Shown one piece after another: positions 46,413-54,437 of a stretch of DNA of 64,000 nucleotides. Position 1 is the first letter of the stretch, and each line of letters begins with the position of its first letter. The notes beneath the pieces are model-generated. The model had not been told where the DNA came from. It worked only from the letters and a program-made list of their open reading frames with translations, and did no database searches. The DNA is from VBAT01 sp036520835 (GTDB lineage Bacteria; Bacteroidota; Bacteroidia; Chitinophagales; Chitinophagaceae): NCBI GenBank assembly GCA_036520835.1, contig DATDIX010000326.1:1-64000 (forward strand), written 5' to 3'. Made by a program: the position numbers and the translations under genes.

Positions 46413-48323
46413 ATGAAACGAATACTTTTTATGATTGCTCCATTGGTCATGCTCATGCTGGCCTTCCGTCCTGTCAGTTATCATACTGTAACTGGTAAGG
46501 TGACAGATGAAAAAGGTGCTCCGGTGACCGGGGTAACTATTCAGGAAAAAGGCACAAAGAATGCTACTGTTTCTTCAGCAGACGGTACATTCCGGATAAA
46601 CTTGTCACAGGCAAAAGCTACACTTGTATTTACTGCAGTTGGGTATAACAGAACAGAGGTGGCTATAAAAGATCAGTCCGTAATTAATGTTGCATTAAAA
46701 ACCAGTGCATCTAAACTACAGGAAGTAGTGGTTGTCGGTTATGGGGGAAGGGCAAAACAAGATCAGCAGGGTTACTACAAGAGTATTGCAGGAGCTCCGC
46801 AAGGCTATTATAATGGCGTATATACCGGCGATCTTGAAACTGAATTTAATACAGAGGGTTATGATAATATTTCAGAGAACCGCTTTCTTAAAGTAACAGA
46901 TAACCCCCTTAGTACGTTCTCTATTGATGTAGATGCTGCTTCCTACAGCAATATCCGCCGGTTCATCAATGATGGTGAATTGCCTCCTGCCGGTGCAGTA
47001 AGAATAGAAGAGATGATCAATTATTTTAAATACGATTATCCGCAACCGGAAGGCGATAAACCTTTTTCGATCAATACAGAAATATCAGATGCTCCATGGA
47101 ATAAGGATCATAAACTGGTATTGATCGGTTTACAGGGTAAAAAAATACCTGTTGGGAACCTGCCTGCTTCCAACCTGGTATTTCTTATCGATGTGTCAGG
47201 ATCTATGCAAAGCCCTTTGAAACTTCCATTGGTGAAATCATCAATGAAGATGCTGGTTGACCAGTTAAGAGAACAGGATAAAGTGGCAATGGTGGTGTAT
47301 GCAGGTGCTGCGGGTTTGGTGCTGCCTCCTACAAGCGGCTATGAGAAAACAAAGATCAAAAATGCGATCGATAAACTGGAAGCAGGGGGCTCTACGGCAG
47401 GCGGAGCGGGTATCAAACTGGCTTACAAAACGGCGAAAGAATTTTTTGTAAAAGGCGGTAATAACCGGGTGATACTTTGTACCGATGGTGATTTCAATGT
47501 TGGGGCAAGCAGCGATGATGCGATGGAAAGACTGATAGAAGAAGAAAGAAAGAGCGGCGTGTTCCTGACAGTGTTAGGATATGGAATGGGTAATTATAAG
47601 GATAATAAAATGCAGAAACTGGCGGATAAAGGGAACGGCAACCATGCTTACATTGACGGGATGAATGAAGCAAAAAAAGTATTGGTGAGTGAGTTCGGCG
47701 GTACGCTGTTCACTATTGCCAAGGATGTAAAACTGCAGGTTGAATTCAACCCGGCCAAAGTTGCAGGCTACCGCCTGATCGGGTATGAGAACAGGATGCT
47801 GGCCAAAGAAGATTTTAATAATGATAAGAAAGATGCAGGTGAATTGGGCAGCGGACATACAGTGACCGCATTATACGAAGTGATACCGGCAGGAGTGAAG
47901 AGCAGCTTTTTGGAAAAGGTGGATGACCTGAAATACCAGAAAAATGTAACGCCGTTAAGCAAGACATCGCATACGGATGAGATCATGACGGTGAAGTTCC
48001 GGTATAAAGCGCCGGACGGCGATGTAAGCACGCTGATCGAGCACCCTGTAAAGGATAAGCAGATACCGCTGGCTAAAATGTCTGACAATTTCCGCTTTGC
48101 TGCGGCAGTGGCCGAGTTCGGGATGCTGTTGCGTAATTCTGAATTCAAATCCGGGGCATCTTATGAGAATGTTGAAAGCATGGCCAAAAGGGCCAAAGGA
48201 AAAGATGAGGAAGGCTACAGGGCCGAGTTCATAAAGATGGTGGGAAATGCAGGCAACCTTGCCAAAAACAGTAAAAAGGAACCGGTAAAGGAGGAAGTGG
48301 TAAAAATTCCGGGAATAAATTAA
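46413..48323 (+). CDS. VWA-domain (YfbK-like) exported protein with CarboxypepD_reg domain and SusC-like motif
   Basis: A 636-residue exported protein. A signal peptide (about 1-22) is followed by a CarboxypepD_reg-like domain (about 26-97; VTGKVTDEKGAPVTGVTIQE). A short SusC-type signature LQEVVVVGYGG (about 100-110) follows, although no plug or barrel is present. The YfbK-type core contains SVDVDAASYSNIRRF-like sequence (FSIDVDAASYSNIRRF) and a VWA domain with MIDAS D260 in FLIDVSGSMQS (about 250-430). A C-terminal DUF3520-like region extends to about 610. It binds a ligand through a divalent metal; the function is unknown. It is divergent from the sigma gene with 82 bp between starts. Confidence 0.88.
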   Translation: MKRILFMIAPLVMLMLAFRPVSYHTVTGKVTDEKGAPVTGVTIQEKGTKNATVSSADGTFRINLSQAKATLVFTAVGYNRTEVAIKDQSVINVALKTSASKLQEVVVVGYGGRAKQDQQGYYKSIAGAPQGYYNGVYTGDLETEFNTEGYDNISENRFLKVTDNPLSTFSIDVDAASYSNIRRFINDGELPPAGAVRIEEMINYFKYDYPQPEGDKPFSINTEISDAPWNKDHKLVLIGLQGKKIPVGNLPASNLVFLIDVSGSMQSPLKLPLVKSSMKMLVDQLREQDKVAMVVYAGAAGLVLPPTSGYEKTKIKNAIDKLEAGGSTAGGAGIKLAYKTAKEFFVKGGNNRVILCTDGDFNVGASSDDAMERLIEEERKSGVFLTVLGYGMGNYKDNKMQKLADKGNGNHAYIDGMNEAKKVLVSEFGGTLFTIAKDVKLQVEFNPAKVAGYRLIGYENRMLAKEDFNNDKKDAGELGSGHTVTALYEVIPAGVKSSFLEKVDDLKYQKNVTPLSKTSHTDEIMTVKFRYKAPDGDVSTLIEHPVKDKQIPLAKMSDNFRFAAAVAEFGMLLRNSEFKSGASYENVESMAKRAKGKDEEGYRAEFIKMVGNAGNLAKNSKKEPVKEEVVKIPGIN

Positions 48324-48399
48324 TAACAGTATGCAATTCTTTTCGAGACGGCATCCAACTATTAAAACGACAGTTATACTAACAGCCGGTTAGTGATAA

Positions 48400-48431
48400 G
48401 GGGCTGGTTTCTACCCGCCCCACATTTTTTA
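48400..48431 (+). terminator. Terminator after the VWA gene
   Basis: GGGGC (48400-48404), 12-base loop, GCCCC (48417-48421), then a T-rich run (ACATTTTTTATT). Confidence 0.65.
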
Positions 48432-48453
48432 TTAACAGAACCAATCCAACTGT

Positions 48454-49476
48454 ATGGCAAAAAAAATTCAACTCTCCATTGCCGATCCCTGTCATGAGAA
48501 CTGGGATAACATGACCCGGGCAGAACAAGGTCGTTTTTGTGCATCCTGCCAGAAACAGGTAGTGGATTTCTCCGGTATGAGTGACAGGCAGGTATTGGCT
48601 TTTTTCAGGAAACCATCTACCGGGTCAGTATGCGGCAGGTTTTATAATGACCAGTTGGACCGGGATATTGAAATACCCCGGAAGCGCATCCCCTGGCTGA
48701 AATACTTTTTCCAGTTTGCACTGCCTGCATTTCTTGCTTCAGCAAAAGCTACAGCGCAGGGGAATGTTGTTATAAAAAGGCCAGATGTCACTGTTACCCC
48801 GATAGAAACGAGAGTAAAACTTGGTGAAGTTTCAATACCGCAAAATGTAATTGATATAAAAGGAAAGGTAACGGATAAGAACAATGCCCCGGTTCCCTAT
48901 GCAAGTGTTGTAATAAAAGGTACAAAGAATGGCGTAATGGCTGACAGCGCCGGTGCATTCAAATTAAGTCATTCCGTTCAGGATGATTTTACATTACAGG
49001 TATCCTGCGCAGGGTTTCAACCGGCAGAAATGGCAATCACTAAGAAAACTGACTTTACAAACGATGTGATCATTCAATTAGGCTGGGTGACTTTGGATGA
49101 AGTGGTGGTGGTTGCTTATCCTTCTTATCGTGTGGGCCGGGTCACTACAGGTGCAGTCAGCATGATAACCAGGGCAACAAAGGAAATTCCTCCTGTTCAA
49201 TCTCCTGAAAAACCGGCCATGATAAAAGTATATCCCAATCCTGTACTGGCAGGAACCAGTATCAATGTCGGCTGCGAAAAACTGGAAGAAGGGTATTATA
49301 CTTTCCAGTTGTTCAGCCAAGCGGGACAGCAGGTACAGCACAAACAAATATGGATCGATGCAGAAGCAACGATCATGAATATGGAAATACCTTCTGTTGC
49401 AGCAGGCGTTTATTTTCTCAGGCTGACAAATAAAGAATCCCGGAAAAGATTTTCAGTAAAGGTCATCGTTCAATAA
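48454..49476 (+). CDS. Cys-motif / CarboxypepD_reg / T9SS-sorting fusion protein
   Basis: A 340-residue protein with a cytoplasmic-looking N-terminal module (about 1-70): PCHENWDNM, EQGRFCASCQKQVVDFSGMS and SVCGRFYNDQL. I know this C-x2-C block from other Bacteroidota proteins, without assigned function. A hydrophobic segment (about 76-96, YFFQFALPAFLASAKATAQ) follows. Then come a CarboxypepD_reg-like domain (about 127-210; IDIKGKVTDKNNAPVPYASV), a SusC-like LDEVVVVAYPS, and a T9SS type-A sorting domain (about 260-340; IKVYPNPVLAGTSINV, AAGVYFLRLTNK). The lack of an N-terminal signal peptide with a sorting domain at the other end is odd: the internal hydrophobic segment ending in AxA may act as an internal signal. 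Confidence 0.82.
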   Translation: MAKKIQLSIADPCHENWDNMTRAEQGRFCASCQKQVVDFSGMSDRQVLAFFRKPSTGSVCGRFYNDQLDRDIEIPRKRIPWLKYFFQFALPAFLASAKATAQGNVVIKRPDVTVTPIETRVKLGEVSIPQNVIDIKGKVTDKNNAPVPYASVVIKGTKNGVMADSAGAFKLSHSVQDDFTLQVSCAGFQPAEMAITKKTDFTNDVIIQLGWVTLDEVVVVAYPSYRVGRVTTGAVSMITRATKEIPPVQSPEKPAMIKVYPNPVLAGTSINVGCEKLEEGYYTFQLFSQAGQQVQHKQIWIDAEATIMNMEIPSVAAGVYFLRLTNKESRKRFSVKVIVQ

Positions 49477-49479
49477 CCA

Positions 49480-50382
49480 TTACAATTTAAACGCCGGGTG
49501 ATAATTCTCCAGTGTCTTCCTCAAAAACTCCCGGTCGAGATGCGTATATATTTCTGTGGTAGTAATGCTTTCATGTCCCAGCATTTCCTGTACGGCACGC
49601 AGGTCGGCCCCGCCTTCCACCAAATGAGTAGCGAATGAATGACGGAACGTATGCGGTGAAACGGTTTTTTTAATACCCGCTTTTCTTACCAGTTCTTTAA
49701 TGATATAAAAGATCATTACCCGGGAAAGCTTTGTGCCGCGGTTGTTCAGGAAAAGAATGTCTTCGTTGCCGGGTTTGACGACAACATGAATACGGATATC
49801 CTTCAGATAGATCTTAATGTACTTTACTGCGCTGCGGCCAATAGGCACTAACCGTTCTTTATCTCCTTTCCCGGTTACCCGGATAAAACCCGCGTCGGTA
49901 TATAACTGTGATATCTTCAGGTTTACCACCTCACTTACACGCAGGCCGCAACTATACATGGTTTCGAGTATCGCCTTATTACGTCCGCCTTCCGGTTTGC
50001 TCAGGTCAATTGCAGAAATAATGGATTCAATTTCATCAAAACTCAGCACATCCGGTAATGACCGCTTTAGTTTCGGCGCTTCCAGCAGGGTGGTGGGATC
50101 GGTTTTGGAAATATTTTCCAGGTTGCAGTATTTATAAAATGCACGAATGCCTGATATGATCCTTGCCTGTGAAGAAGCGGTCATCCCTAATTCTGTCACC
50201 CATTTGATGAATTGCTGAAGGTCCTTTAGTTTGAGATCTTCCGGTGTCTTTAATGTTTTTTTTTCCTGGAGGTATTGGGTCAGTTTCTCAATATCCCGCA
50301 GGTAGGCTTCCGTGGAATTATCAGACAATGATTTTTCCAGTTGCAGGTAAGCTTTGAATCCTTTTTTATAAGCTTCCCACAT
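49480..50382 (-). CDS. xerD: Tyrosine recombinase XerD-like
   Basis: A 300-residue site-specific recombinase resolving chromosome dimers. An N-terminal core-binding SAM-like domain (about 1-90; GFKAYLQLEKSLSDNSTEAY) and the catalytic domain are present. Catalytic residues are Arg in SCGLRVSEVVNL, His-x-x-Arg in PHTFRHSFATHLVEGG, the LGHESITTTEIYTH block and nucleophile Tyr279. The length and motifs match XerD rather than an integrase; no att-like repeats or mobile genes are nearby. It is convergent with the preceding gene (3 bp apart). Confidence 0.9.
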   Translation of the reverse strand: MWEAYKKGFKAYLQLEKSLSDNSTEAYLRDIEKLTQYLQEKKTLKTPEDLKLKDLQQFIKWVTELGMTASSQARIISGIRAFYKYCNLENISKTDPTTLLEAPKLKRSLPDVLSFDEIESIISAIDLSKPEGGRNKAILETMYSCGLRVSEVVNLKISQLYTDAGFIRVTGKGDKERLVPIGRSAVKYIKIYLKDIRIHVVVKPGNEDILFLNNRGTKLSRVMIFYIIKELVRKAGIKKTVSPHTFRHSFATHLVEGGADLRAVQEMLGHESITTTEIYTHLDREFLRKTLENYHPAFKL

Positions 50383-50388
50383 AGAAGT

Positions 50389-50480
50389 ATTTTGGAATTG
50401 GGTGATTGAAAAATTGGGAAATTTTACGACTGCCTACAGGCAATTTTAAAATTCCCCAATTCCAAAATTAAAAATTATTG
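50389..50480. repeat. Octad-based inverted repeat upstream of xerD
   Basis: ATTTTGGAATTGGG (50389-50402) pairs with CCCAATTCCAAAAT (50455-50468). Both sides show an 8-bp phase (ATTGGGTG, ATTGAAAA, ATTGGGAA, ATTTTACG; CAATTTTA, AAATTCCC, CAATTCCA, AAATTAAA). The centre is TGCC-TACA-GGCA. It lies between the stop of the lipoprotein gene and the xerD start. Confidence 0.7.
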
Positions 50481-51134
50481 CAGCGTGATCTTCTTTTCCT
50501 TGACCTGCCACTCGTTATCTATCTTTACTTTCACCCATACCCGGTCAGCGGTCACGTTGATCGAATCAAGGGTTTCGTGGATGTCATTATAGTCCATATT
50601 GTCGATCTGCCTGCCAAAGGTCATCGTGGCTTTTTTCCCGGTAGCCATTTCTTCTACAAAAACATTACCCTTATCAGTATAAGCGGCCAGGTTTTCTGCC
50701 ACGTAGAACTTAGGGTCCAATGAGTTTAAGCCGCTGTTCTTACGAAAGATATTATCTGTTTTATTAAAGGGGATCTTTACCAGGAAGCCCTGCCCGTTGA
50801 TACACTCATTGAACAGGATCCATGCATAACTGGTATCCTTGATATAATACCGGATAAAATTCTTATTGATATGCACTTCTTTACCCGTAAGCTCTGCGAA
50901 GGGTAATTTTCTTTTGGTGGTCAATTTAGCATGGCTCCAGGTGATAGTATCCGGCAAACAGTTTTTCATGCCAATCGCTACAAAAGGTCTGTCAGGGTGG
51001 TCAATAGAAAAACGTAAGGTGTCATTATTACAGGTTGTATCACAGAAAGTAGCAGGGCCTGAAGGGCCGCAGGCAGTAAAGAAAAACGGCAATCCGAGAC
51101 CGGCAACAATCATTAGGGTTAAAACTATTCGCAT
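50475..51134 (-). CDS. Lipoprotein of unknown function
   Basis: A 219-residue protein with a lipoprotein signal (lipobox FFTAC, Cys at about 22) and a Cys-rich start to the mature part (GPSGPATFCDTTCNND). Two more Cys residues lie in MKNCLPDTITW and FNECINGQG. The remainder is beta-rich with no domain I recognise. It lies upstream of xerD on the same strand but an inverted repeat separates them. It is probably periplasmic or on the outer membrane. Confidence 0.75.
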   Translation of the reverse strand: MRIVLTLMIVAGLGLPFFFTACGPSGPATFCDTTCNNDTLRFSIDHPDRPFVAIGMKNCLPDTITWSHAKLTTKRKLPFAELTGKEVHINKNFIRYYIKDTSYAWILFNECINGQGFLVKIPFNKTDNIFRKNSGLNSLDPKFYVAENLAAYTDKGNVFVEEMATGKKATMTFGRQIDNMDYNDIHETLDSINVTADRVWVKVKIDNEWQVKEKKITLQ

Positions 51135-51196
51135 ATTTTATTGGGTTTATATCAAACAAAAATAACCAATGAAAGGATTCGGGTGCAATTTTCTTT

Positions 51197-51204
51197 TACC
51201 TTCG
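51197..51204 (+). promoter_or_regulatory. Near-consensus -7 box (TACCTTCG) of the YkgJ-like gene
   Basis: One mismatch to TAnnTTTG, 15 bp before ATG 51220. A similar TATATTCG precedes the PIG-L gene, so TTCG may be a tolerated variant. Confidence 0.4.
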
Positions 51205-51219
51205 CCGATAACACATTAC

Positions 51220-51726
51220 ATGAATTACAGCCTCCGTTCGTTCAGGAAAAAAGTAAGTACTCACAAAAGGGCTTTCAGAAGATTTCTCACCCGTATTGAA
51301 AATAATAAGCCCCGCGGTCTTGATAAACTGGCAGCCGATACCGAAAAAAAGGTTTGGCCGGAAGTGGATTGCCTTCATTGTGCCAACTGCTGCAAAACAA
51401 TGACGCCGACTTACACGGCAAGCGATATTAAACGGATATCGGTTCACCTGGGAATGACACAGGATGCACTCAAAAAGAAATGGCTGCGAAAGGAAAGAAA
51501 TACCGGCGACTGGCTCAATAAATCAACCCCCTGCCAGTTTCTTGACATGGAAAATAATAAATGCAGCATTTATGAAGTACGGCCTGCTGATTGCGCCGGG
51601 TTTCCTCATTTGTCAAAAAAGAGAATGGTGGATTATATGCATGTGCATAAGCAGAATATAGAATCATGCCCTGCTACGTTCAGGCTGGTGGAGAGAATGA
51701 TGGAGAAGGTGAATGGCAAGTCATGA
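51220..51726 (+). CDS. YkgJ-family cysteine-cluster (Fe-S/Zn) protein
   Basis: A 168-residue protein with the YkgJ/UPF0153 cysteine pattern: CLHCANCCKTMTPTYTASD at about 52-70, then TPCQFLDMENNKCSIYEVRP and a final CAGFP and SCPATF. The eight Cys residues probably bind a metal or Fe-S cluster. The N-terminal 45 residues are basic. ATG 51220 matches the start of the conserved region and follows a promoter-like box. The cytoplasmic role is unknown. Confidence 0.88.
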   Translation: MNYSLRSFRKKVSTHKRAFRRFLTRIENNKPRGLDKLAADTEKKVWPEVDCLHCANCCKTMTPTYTASDIKRISVHLGMTQDALKKKWLRKERNTGDWLNKSTPCQFLDMENNKCSIYEVRPADCAGFPHLSKKRMVDYMHVHKQNIESCPATFRLVERMMEKVNGKS

Positions 51727-51751
51727 GTAGGGAATAGGATTGACTGTTATG

Positions 51752-52108
51752 TTATAAGAATACATCTTCAAGCAAAAAGAACTCCGGGTCTTTATCCCCG
51801 AATAAAGTAATAGCGAGAATATTGTACTGAACCCATTTGTAACCGGGGTTAAGATGCAGGAACTCATCAGTGGCACGCTGCAAATTTTTAAACTTTTTCT
51901 TACCCACGCTGTCTTCGGGATGTCCGAAAGGCGATGCATGACGGGCTTTGACTTCGATGATATGCAGGAAATTGTTTTTTAATGCGATAATATCTATCTC
52001 ATACTGCTTGTGCCGCCAGTTGCGGTGCAATATTTCATAGCCTTTTTCTTTCAGCCATTTTACGCCCATATCTTCACCGGCTGTGCCGAAATCATTATGT
52101 TCAGCCAT
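51752..52108 (-). CDS. YraN family (UPF0102) putative endonuclease
   Basis: A 118-residue protein with the restriction-endonuclease-like UPF0102 fold: GTAGEDMGVKWLKEKGYEIL at about 9-28, RHKQYEIDIIALKNN (catalytic E-x-D) and HIIEVKARHASPFG (E-V-K). The family is typically next to rnhB, but here it is divergent from manA, 32 bp apart across a palindromic promoter region. Confidence 0.93.
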   Translation of the reverse strand: MAEHNDFGTAGEDMGVKWLKEKGYEILHRNWRHKQYEIDIIALKNNFLHIIEVKARHASPFGHPEDSVGKKKFKNLQRATDEFLHLNPGYKWVQYNILAITLFGDKDPEFFLLEDVFL

Positions 52109-52113
52109 GTATT

Positions 52114-52134
52114 ATCTTTACCCAAAGTAAAGAT
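52114..52134. promoter_or_regulatory. Palindrome in the yraN-manA divergent promoter
   Basis: ATCTTTAC (52114-52121), spacer CCAAA, GTAAAGAT (52127-52134) is a perfect 8-bp inverted repeat and is nearly all of the 32 bp between the start codons. Each arm contains a promoter-like TTTA/TTTG word (TATCTTTA on plus). Confidence 0.5.
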
Positions 52135-52140
52135 TTTTTT

Positions 52141-53364
52141 ATGGCAGGAATAGCCCGGCTTACCGGAACGGCAAAACACTATGATTGGGGAGGGGATTCA
52201 TTTATACCATCATTGCTGAACATAGAGGATACGAAAGGGAAACCCTTTGCCGAATATTGGCTCGGGGTACACCCGCTGGCAGATTGTAATGTGATCATGC
52301 CCGGTGAGCCACCTCTGCTGTTACGTGATATGATCCATTCTCAGCCTGCGGCTACACTGGGTGAGTATGTCTATCATCGCTTTGGCGATCTTCCCTATTT
52401 GCTGAAAGTGCTGGATGTAAAAGATATGCTTTCCATTCAGGTACATCCATCCAAGGCGGAAGCTGAAAAAGAGTTTGCCGAAGAAGATAAGAAAGGTATC
52501 CCGCTGAATGCACCCGGTCGCAACTATAAGGATAAGAATCATAAGCCGGAGCTGATAGCAGCTATAGGTGAGTTCTGGCTATTACATGGGTTTAAGTCTA
52601 AAGATAAAATTGTCCGGGTATTACAGGATGTTAAAGAGTTAAGTTCCCTGTTGCCTGTTTTTGAAAGTTCAGGATATGCAGGGGTATATAAAAAAGTAAT
52701 GGAAATGGCGCATGCAGAAGTAAACAACATCTTACAACCATTACTCGACCGGATAATTCCAATGTATCAGTCAGGCAAATTAAAAAAAGCGCAGGAAGAT
52801 TTTTGGGCGGCAAGAGCAGCCCTGACTTTTTCACAGGGAAAAAATATTGACAGGGGGATTTTTTCTGTTTACCTGTTTAATCTTGTTCAGCTGCAAAAAG
52901 GGCAGGCCATTTTCCAGGATGCCGGTGTGCCACATGCTTACCTCGAAGGTCAAAATGTGGAGATCATGGCCAGTTCCGATAATGTATTAAGAGGCGGTCT
53001 TACTACCAAGCACATTGATGTAAAGGAATTACTCAAACATGTAAAATGTGAACCCACCATCGTTAATATCCTGAACGGAGAGAAGAGCGGTTCTTCCATC
53101 GTGTATAAAACCACGGCACCTGATTTTGAGTTATTTGCTTATGATCTGAAAGCAGGAGAAAGCATTTCTCTGGCAGCAACTACCACAGAAATATTGTTGA
53201 CAGTAAAAGGAAGCGCAGAACTAAGGGAAAATGCTGAGGTGGTCGCAATGGGTACCGGGTCACCTTCGGGCATTATTTTTTCCGGTCATACTGCACAGCT
53301 GGTGGCTAAAGAATCATCGCTGGTCTTTAAAGCCGGGGTACCCACAGCCGGCGTTAATAAATAG
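52141..53364 (+). CDS. manA: Mannose-6-phosphate isomerase (class I)
   Basis: A 407-residue zinc isomerase interconverting fructose-6-P and mannose-6-P for nucleotide-sugar synthesis. Metal ligands lie in LSIQVHPSKAEAEKEF (about 97-112), KNHKPELIAAIGEFWLLHGF and the C-terminal-half DAGVPHAYLEGQNVEIMASSDN (His). KHYDWGGDSFIPSLL at the N-terminus is typical. The first base of its mRNA may be close to the ATG, because only 32 bp separate it from yraN. Confidence 0.94.
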   Translation: MAGIARLTGTAKHYDWGGDSFIPSLLNIEDTKGKPFAEYWLGVHPLADCNVIMPGEPPLLLRDMIHSQPAATLGEYVYHRFGDLPYLLKVLDVKDMLSIQVHPSKAEAEKEFAEEDKKGIPLNAPGRNYKDKNHKPELIAAIGEFWLLHGFKSKDKIVRVLQDVKELSSLLPVFESSGYAGVYKKVMEMAHAEVNNILQPLLDRIIPMYQSGKLKKAQEDFWAARAALTFSQGKNIDRGIFSVYLFNLVQLQKGQAIFQDAGVPHAYLEGQNVEIMASSDNVLRGGLTTKHIDVKELLKHVKCEPTIVNILNGEKSGSSIVYKTTAPDFELFAYDLKAGESISLAATTTEILLTVKGSAELRENAEVVAMGTGSPSGIIFSGHTAQLVAKESSLVFKAGVPTAGVNK

Positions 53365-53388
53365 ATCGCCCAATTACTCCAATTCTTT

Positions 53389-53396
53389 TACTTTTG
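53389..53396 (+). promoter_or_regulatory. -7 promoter box of the DUF6580 gene (TACTTTTG)
   Basis: Exact TAnnTTTG, 18 bp before ATG 53415. Confidence 0.55.
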
Positions 53397-53414
53397 CACT
53401 GAAATTTATCAAAT

Positions 53415-54011
53415 ATGAAACTTAACAGATCTGCTATCATTGTCTTTATATTGTTATTGGTATCGGCTGCTTTATACCGCATTATCCCCGGGAGGCCTTT
53501 TGGTTTTGCCCCGCAAATGTCAATGGCATTGCTGGGTGGCGCTGTCATCAGGGATAAGAAATGGGCGTATGTCCTCCCGTTGCTTTCATTATTTCTTTCT
53601 GACCTGATGTATTATTTCCTGCATGCGGCCGGCCTAACTGACATACTTGGTTTTTATGACGGTCAGTGGGCTATCTATATAGCATTTATATTGGTCACTT
53701 CTCTTGGTTTTTTGATGAAGAAAGTAAGCCTATTGAACGTAGCAGCCTTTTCGGTGGCCGGCTCGGTACTCTTTTTCCTTATATCTAATTTTGTTACATG
53801 GAAAGTAGGCCAGGGTTTTGCAAGGCCGCAGACATTTGAAGGGTTAATGCTTTGCTATGGAGATGGTATCGCCTTTTACCGCCAGTTTGGGTTGATCAAT
53901 GGATTTGAAGGCAATTTCATTCTCGGCGATCTTGTGTGGAGTTTTATCCTGTTCGGGTCTTACTGGCTGATCACAAAGTTTATGACGGTGTCGAAGCCAC
54001 AGGTAGCATAG
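53415..54011 (+). CDS. DUF6580 family integral membrane protein
   Basis: A 198-residue membrane protein with five or six hydrophobic segments (about 7-22, 33-46, 52-70, 84-104, 110-128, 168-188). FGFAPQMSMALLGGAVI and WAYVLPLLSLFLSDLMYYF form the recognisable core, followed by NFVTWKVGQGF and the C-terminal GDLVWSFILFGSYWLI. The family is of unknown function and resembles S-component-like small transporters (topology only, inference). It stands alone, followed by a repeat-filled gap. Confidence 0.85.
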   Translation: MKLNRSAIIVFILLLVSAALYRIIPGRPFGFAPQMSMALLGGAVIRDKKWAYVLPLLSLFLSDLMYYFLHAAGLTDILGFYDGQWAIYIAFILVTSLGFLMKKVSLLNVAAFSVAGSVLFFLISNFVTWKVGQGFARPQTFEGLMLCYGDGIAFYRQFGLINGFEGNFILGDLVWSFILFGSYWLITKFMTVSKPQVA

Positions 54012-54034
54012 ATCCCGTTTGAAACGATAATGAT

Positions 54035-54169
54035 TTATTTCCCCGGCTGCATTACTACTAGCATCGCCTGTTGCAGTTTATCCAGAACACTGAGGAAAGC
54101 GAAGAGGAAGGACATCTTGTATGTTCTGTAATACTGCTCAGTAATAATCAAATACTCCTTATGTCCCAT
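54035..54169 (-). pseudogene. Possible ORF remnant (44 codons)
   Basis: An open frame from ATG 54169 (inside the first hairpin) to TAA 54035-54037 encodes a protein-like sequence (EYLIITEQYYRTYKMSFLFA, then VLDKLQQAMLVVMQPGK). I do not recognise it. It may be the tail of a gene truncated by the repeat array, or chance. Confidence 0.2.
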
Positions 54170-54327
54170 CGGGACATCTCATGGGTAAACAAGCATGAAT
54201 GTCTCAAAACGTTCCATCGGAACGTCTGGTGCGATCTCTAGTCCGAACTTCAATCACCATGCGTTCCTACGGAACGCTCCTCATGTCCAAACCTTCTTTC
54301 TACCTACGATGCGTTCCGCTGGAACGC
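54161..54327 (+). repeat. Array of four 7-3-7 hairpins at about 50-bp spacing
   Basis: Perfect palindromes at 54161-54177 (ATGTCCC-ATC-GGGACAT), 54209-54225 (ACGTTCC-ATC-GGAACGT), 54261-54277 (GCGTTCC-TAC-GGAACGC) and 54311-54327 (GCGTTCC-GCT-GGAACGC). Starts are 48, 52 and 50 bp apart. Arm substitutions are compensated on the other arm, so pairing is conserved while sequence varies. The 31-35-bp spacers are unrelated to one another. The arrangement resembles REP-type elements mobilised by RAYT transposases; no such transposase is in the window. Confidence 0.85.
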
Positions 54328-54437
54328 AATCAACGGTTCAAATACTTATTTTCCCGGCCAGTCTTCCACACTATAATCTTCTTACCCGAAGTCTGGGCCT
54401 CTAGCAAATTGGCTGTCCGACCCGACGTCAATCAAAT

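Larger units (their letters stand above)
54012..54437. other. Gene-free gap of 426 bp with a hairpin array
   Basis: This is the largest gene-free stretch. It holds four regularly spaced hairpins (54161-54327) and a possible 44-residue minus-strand ORF remnant (54035-54169). The right part (54330-54437) shows nothing I can name. Confidence 0.7.

Noticed and set aside
49480..50382. Integrase of a mobile element
   Set aside because: The length and motifs match the housekeeping XerD, and no attachment repeats, cargo or other mobility genes are next to it.
54161..54327. CRISPR array
   Set aside because: The four regularly spaced units are 17-bp palindromes that differ in sequence, with no constant 24-36-bp direct repeat and no cas genes. 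REP-like hairpins fit better.
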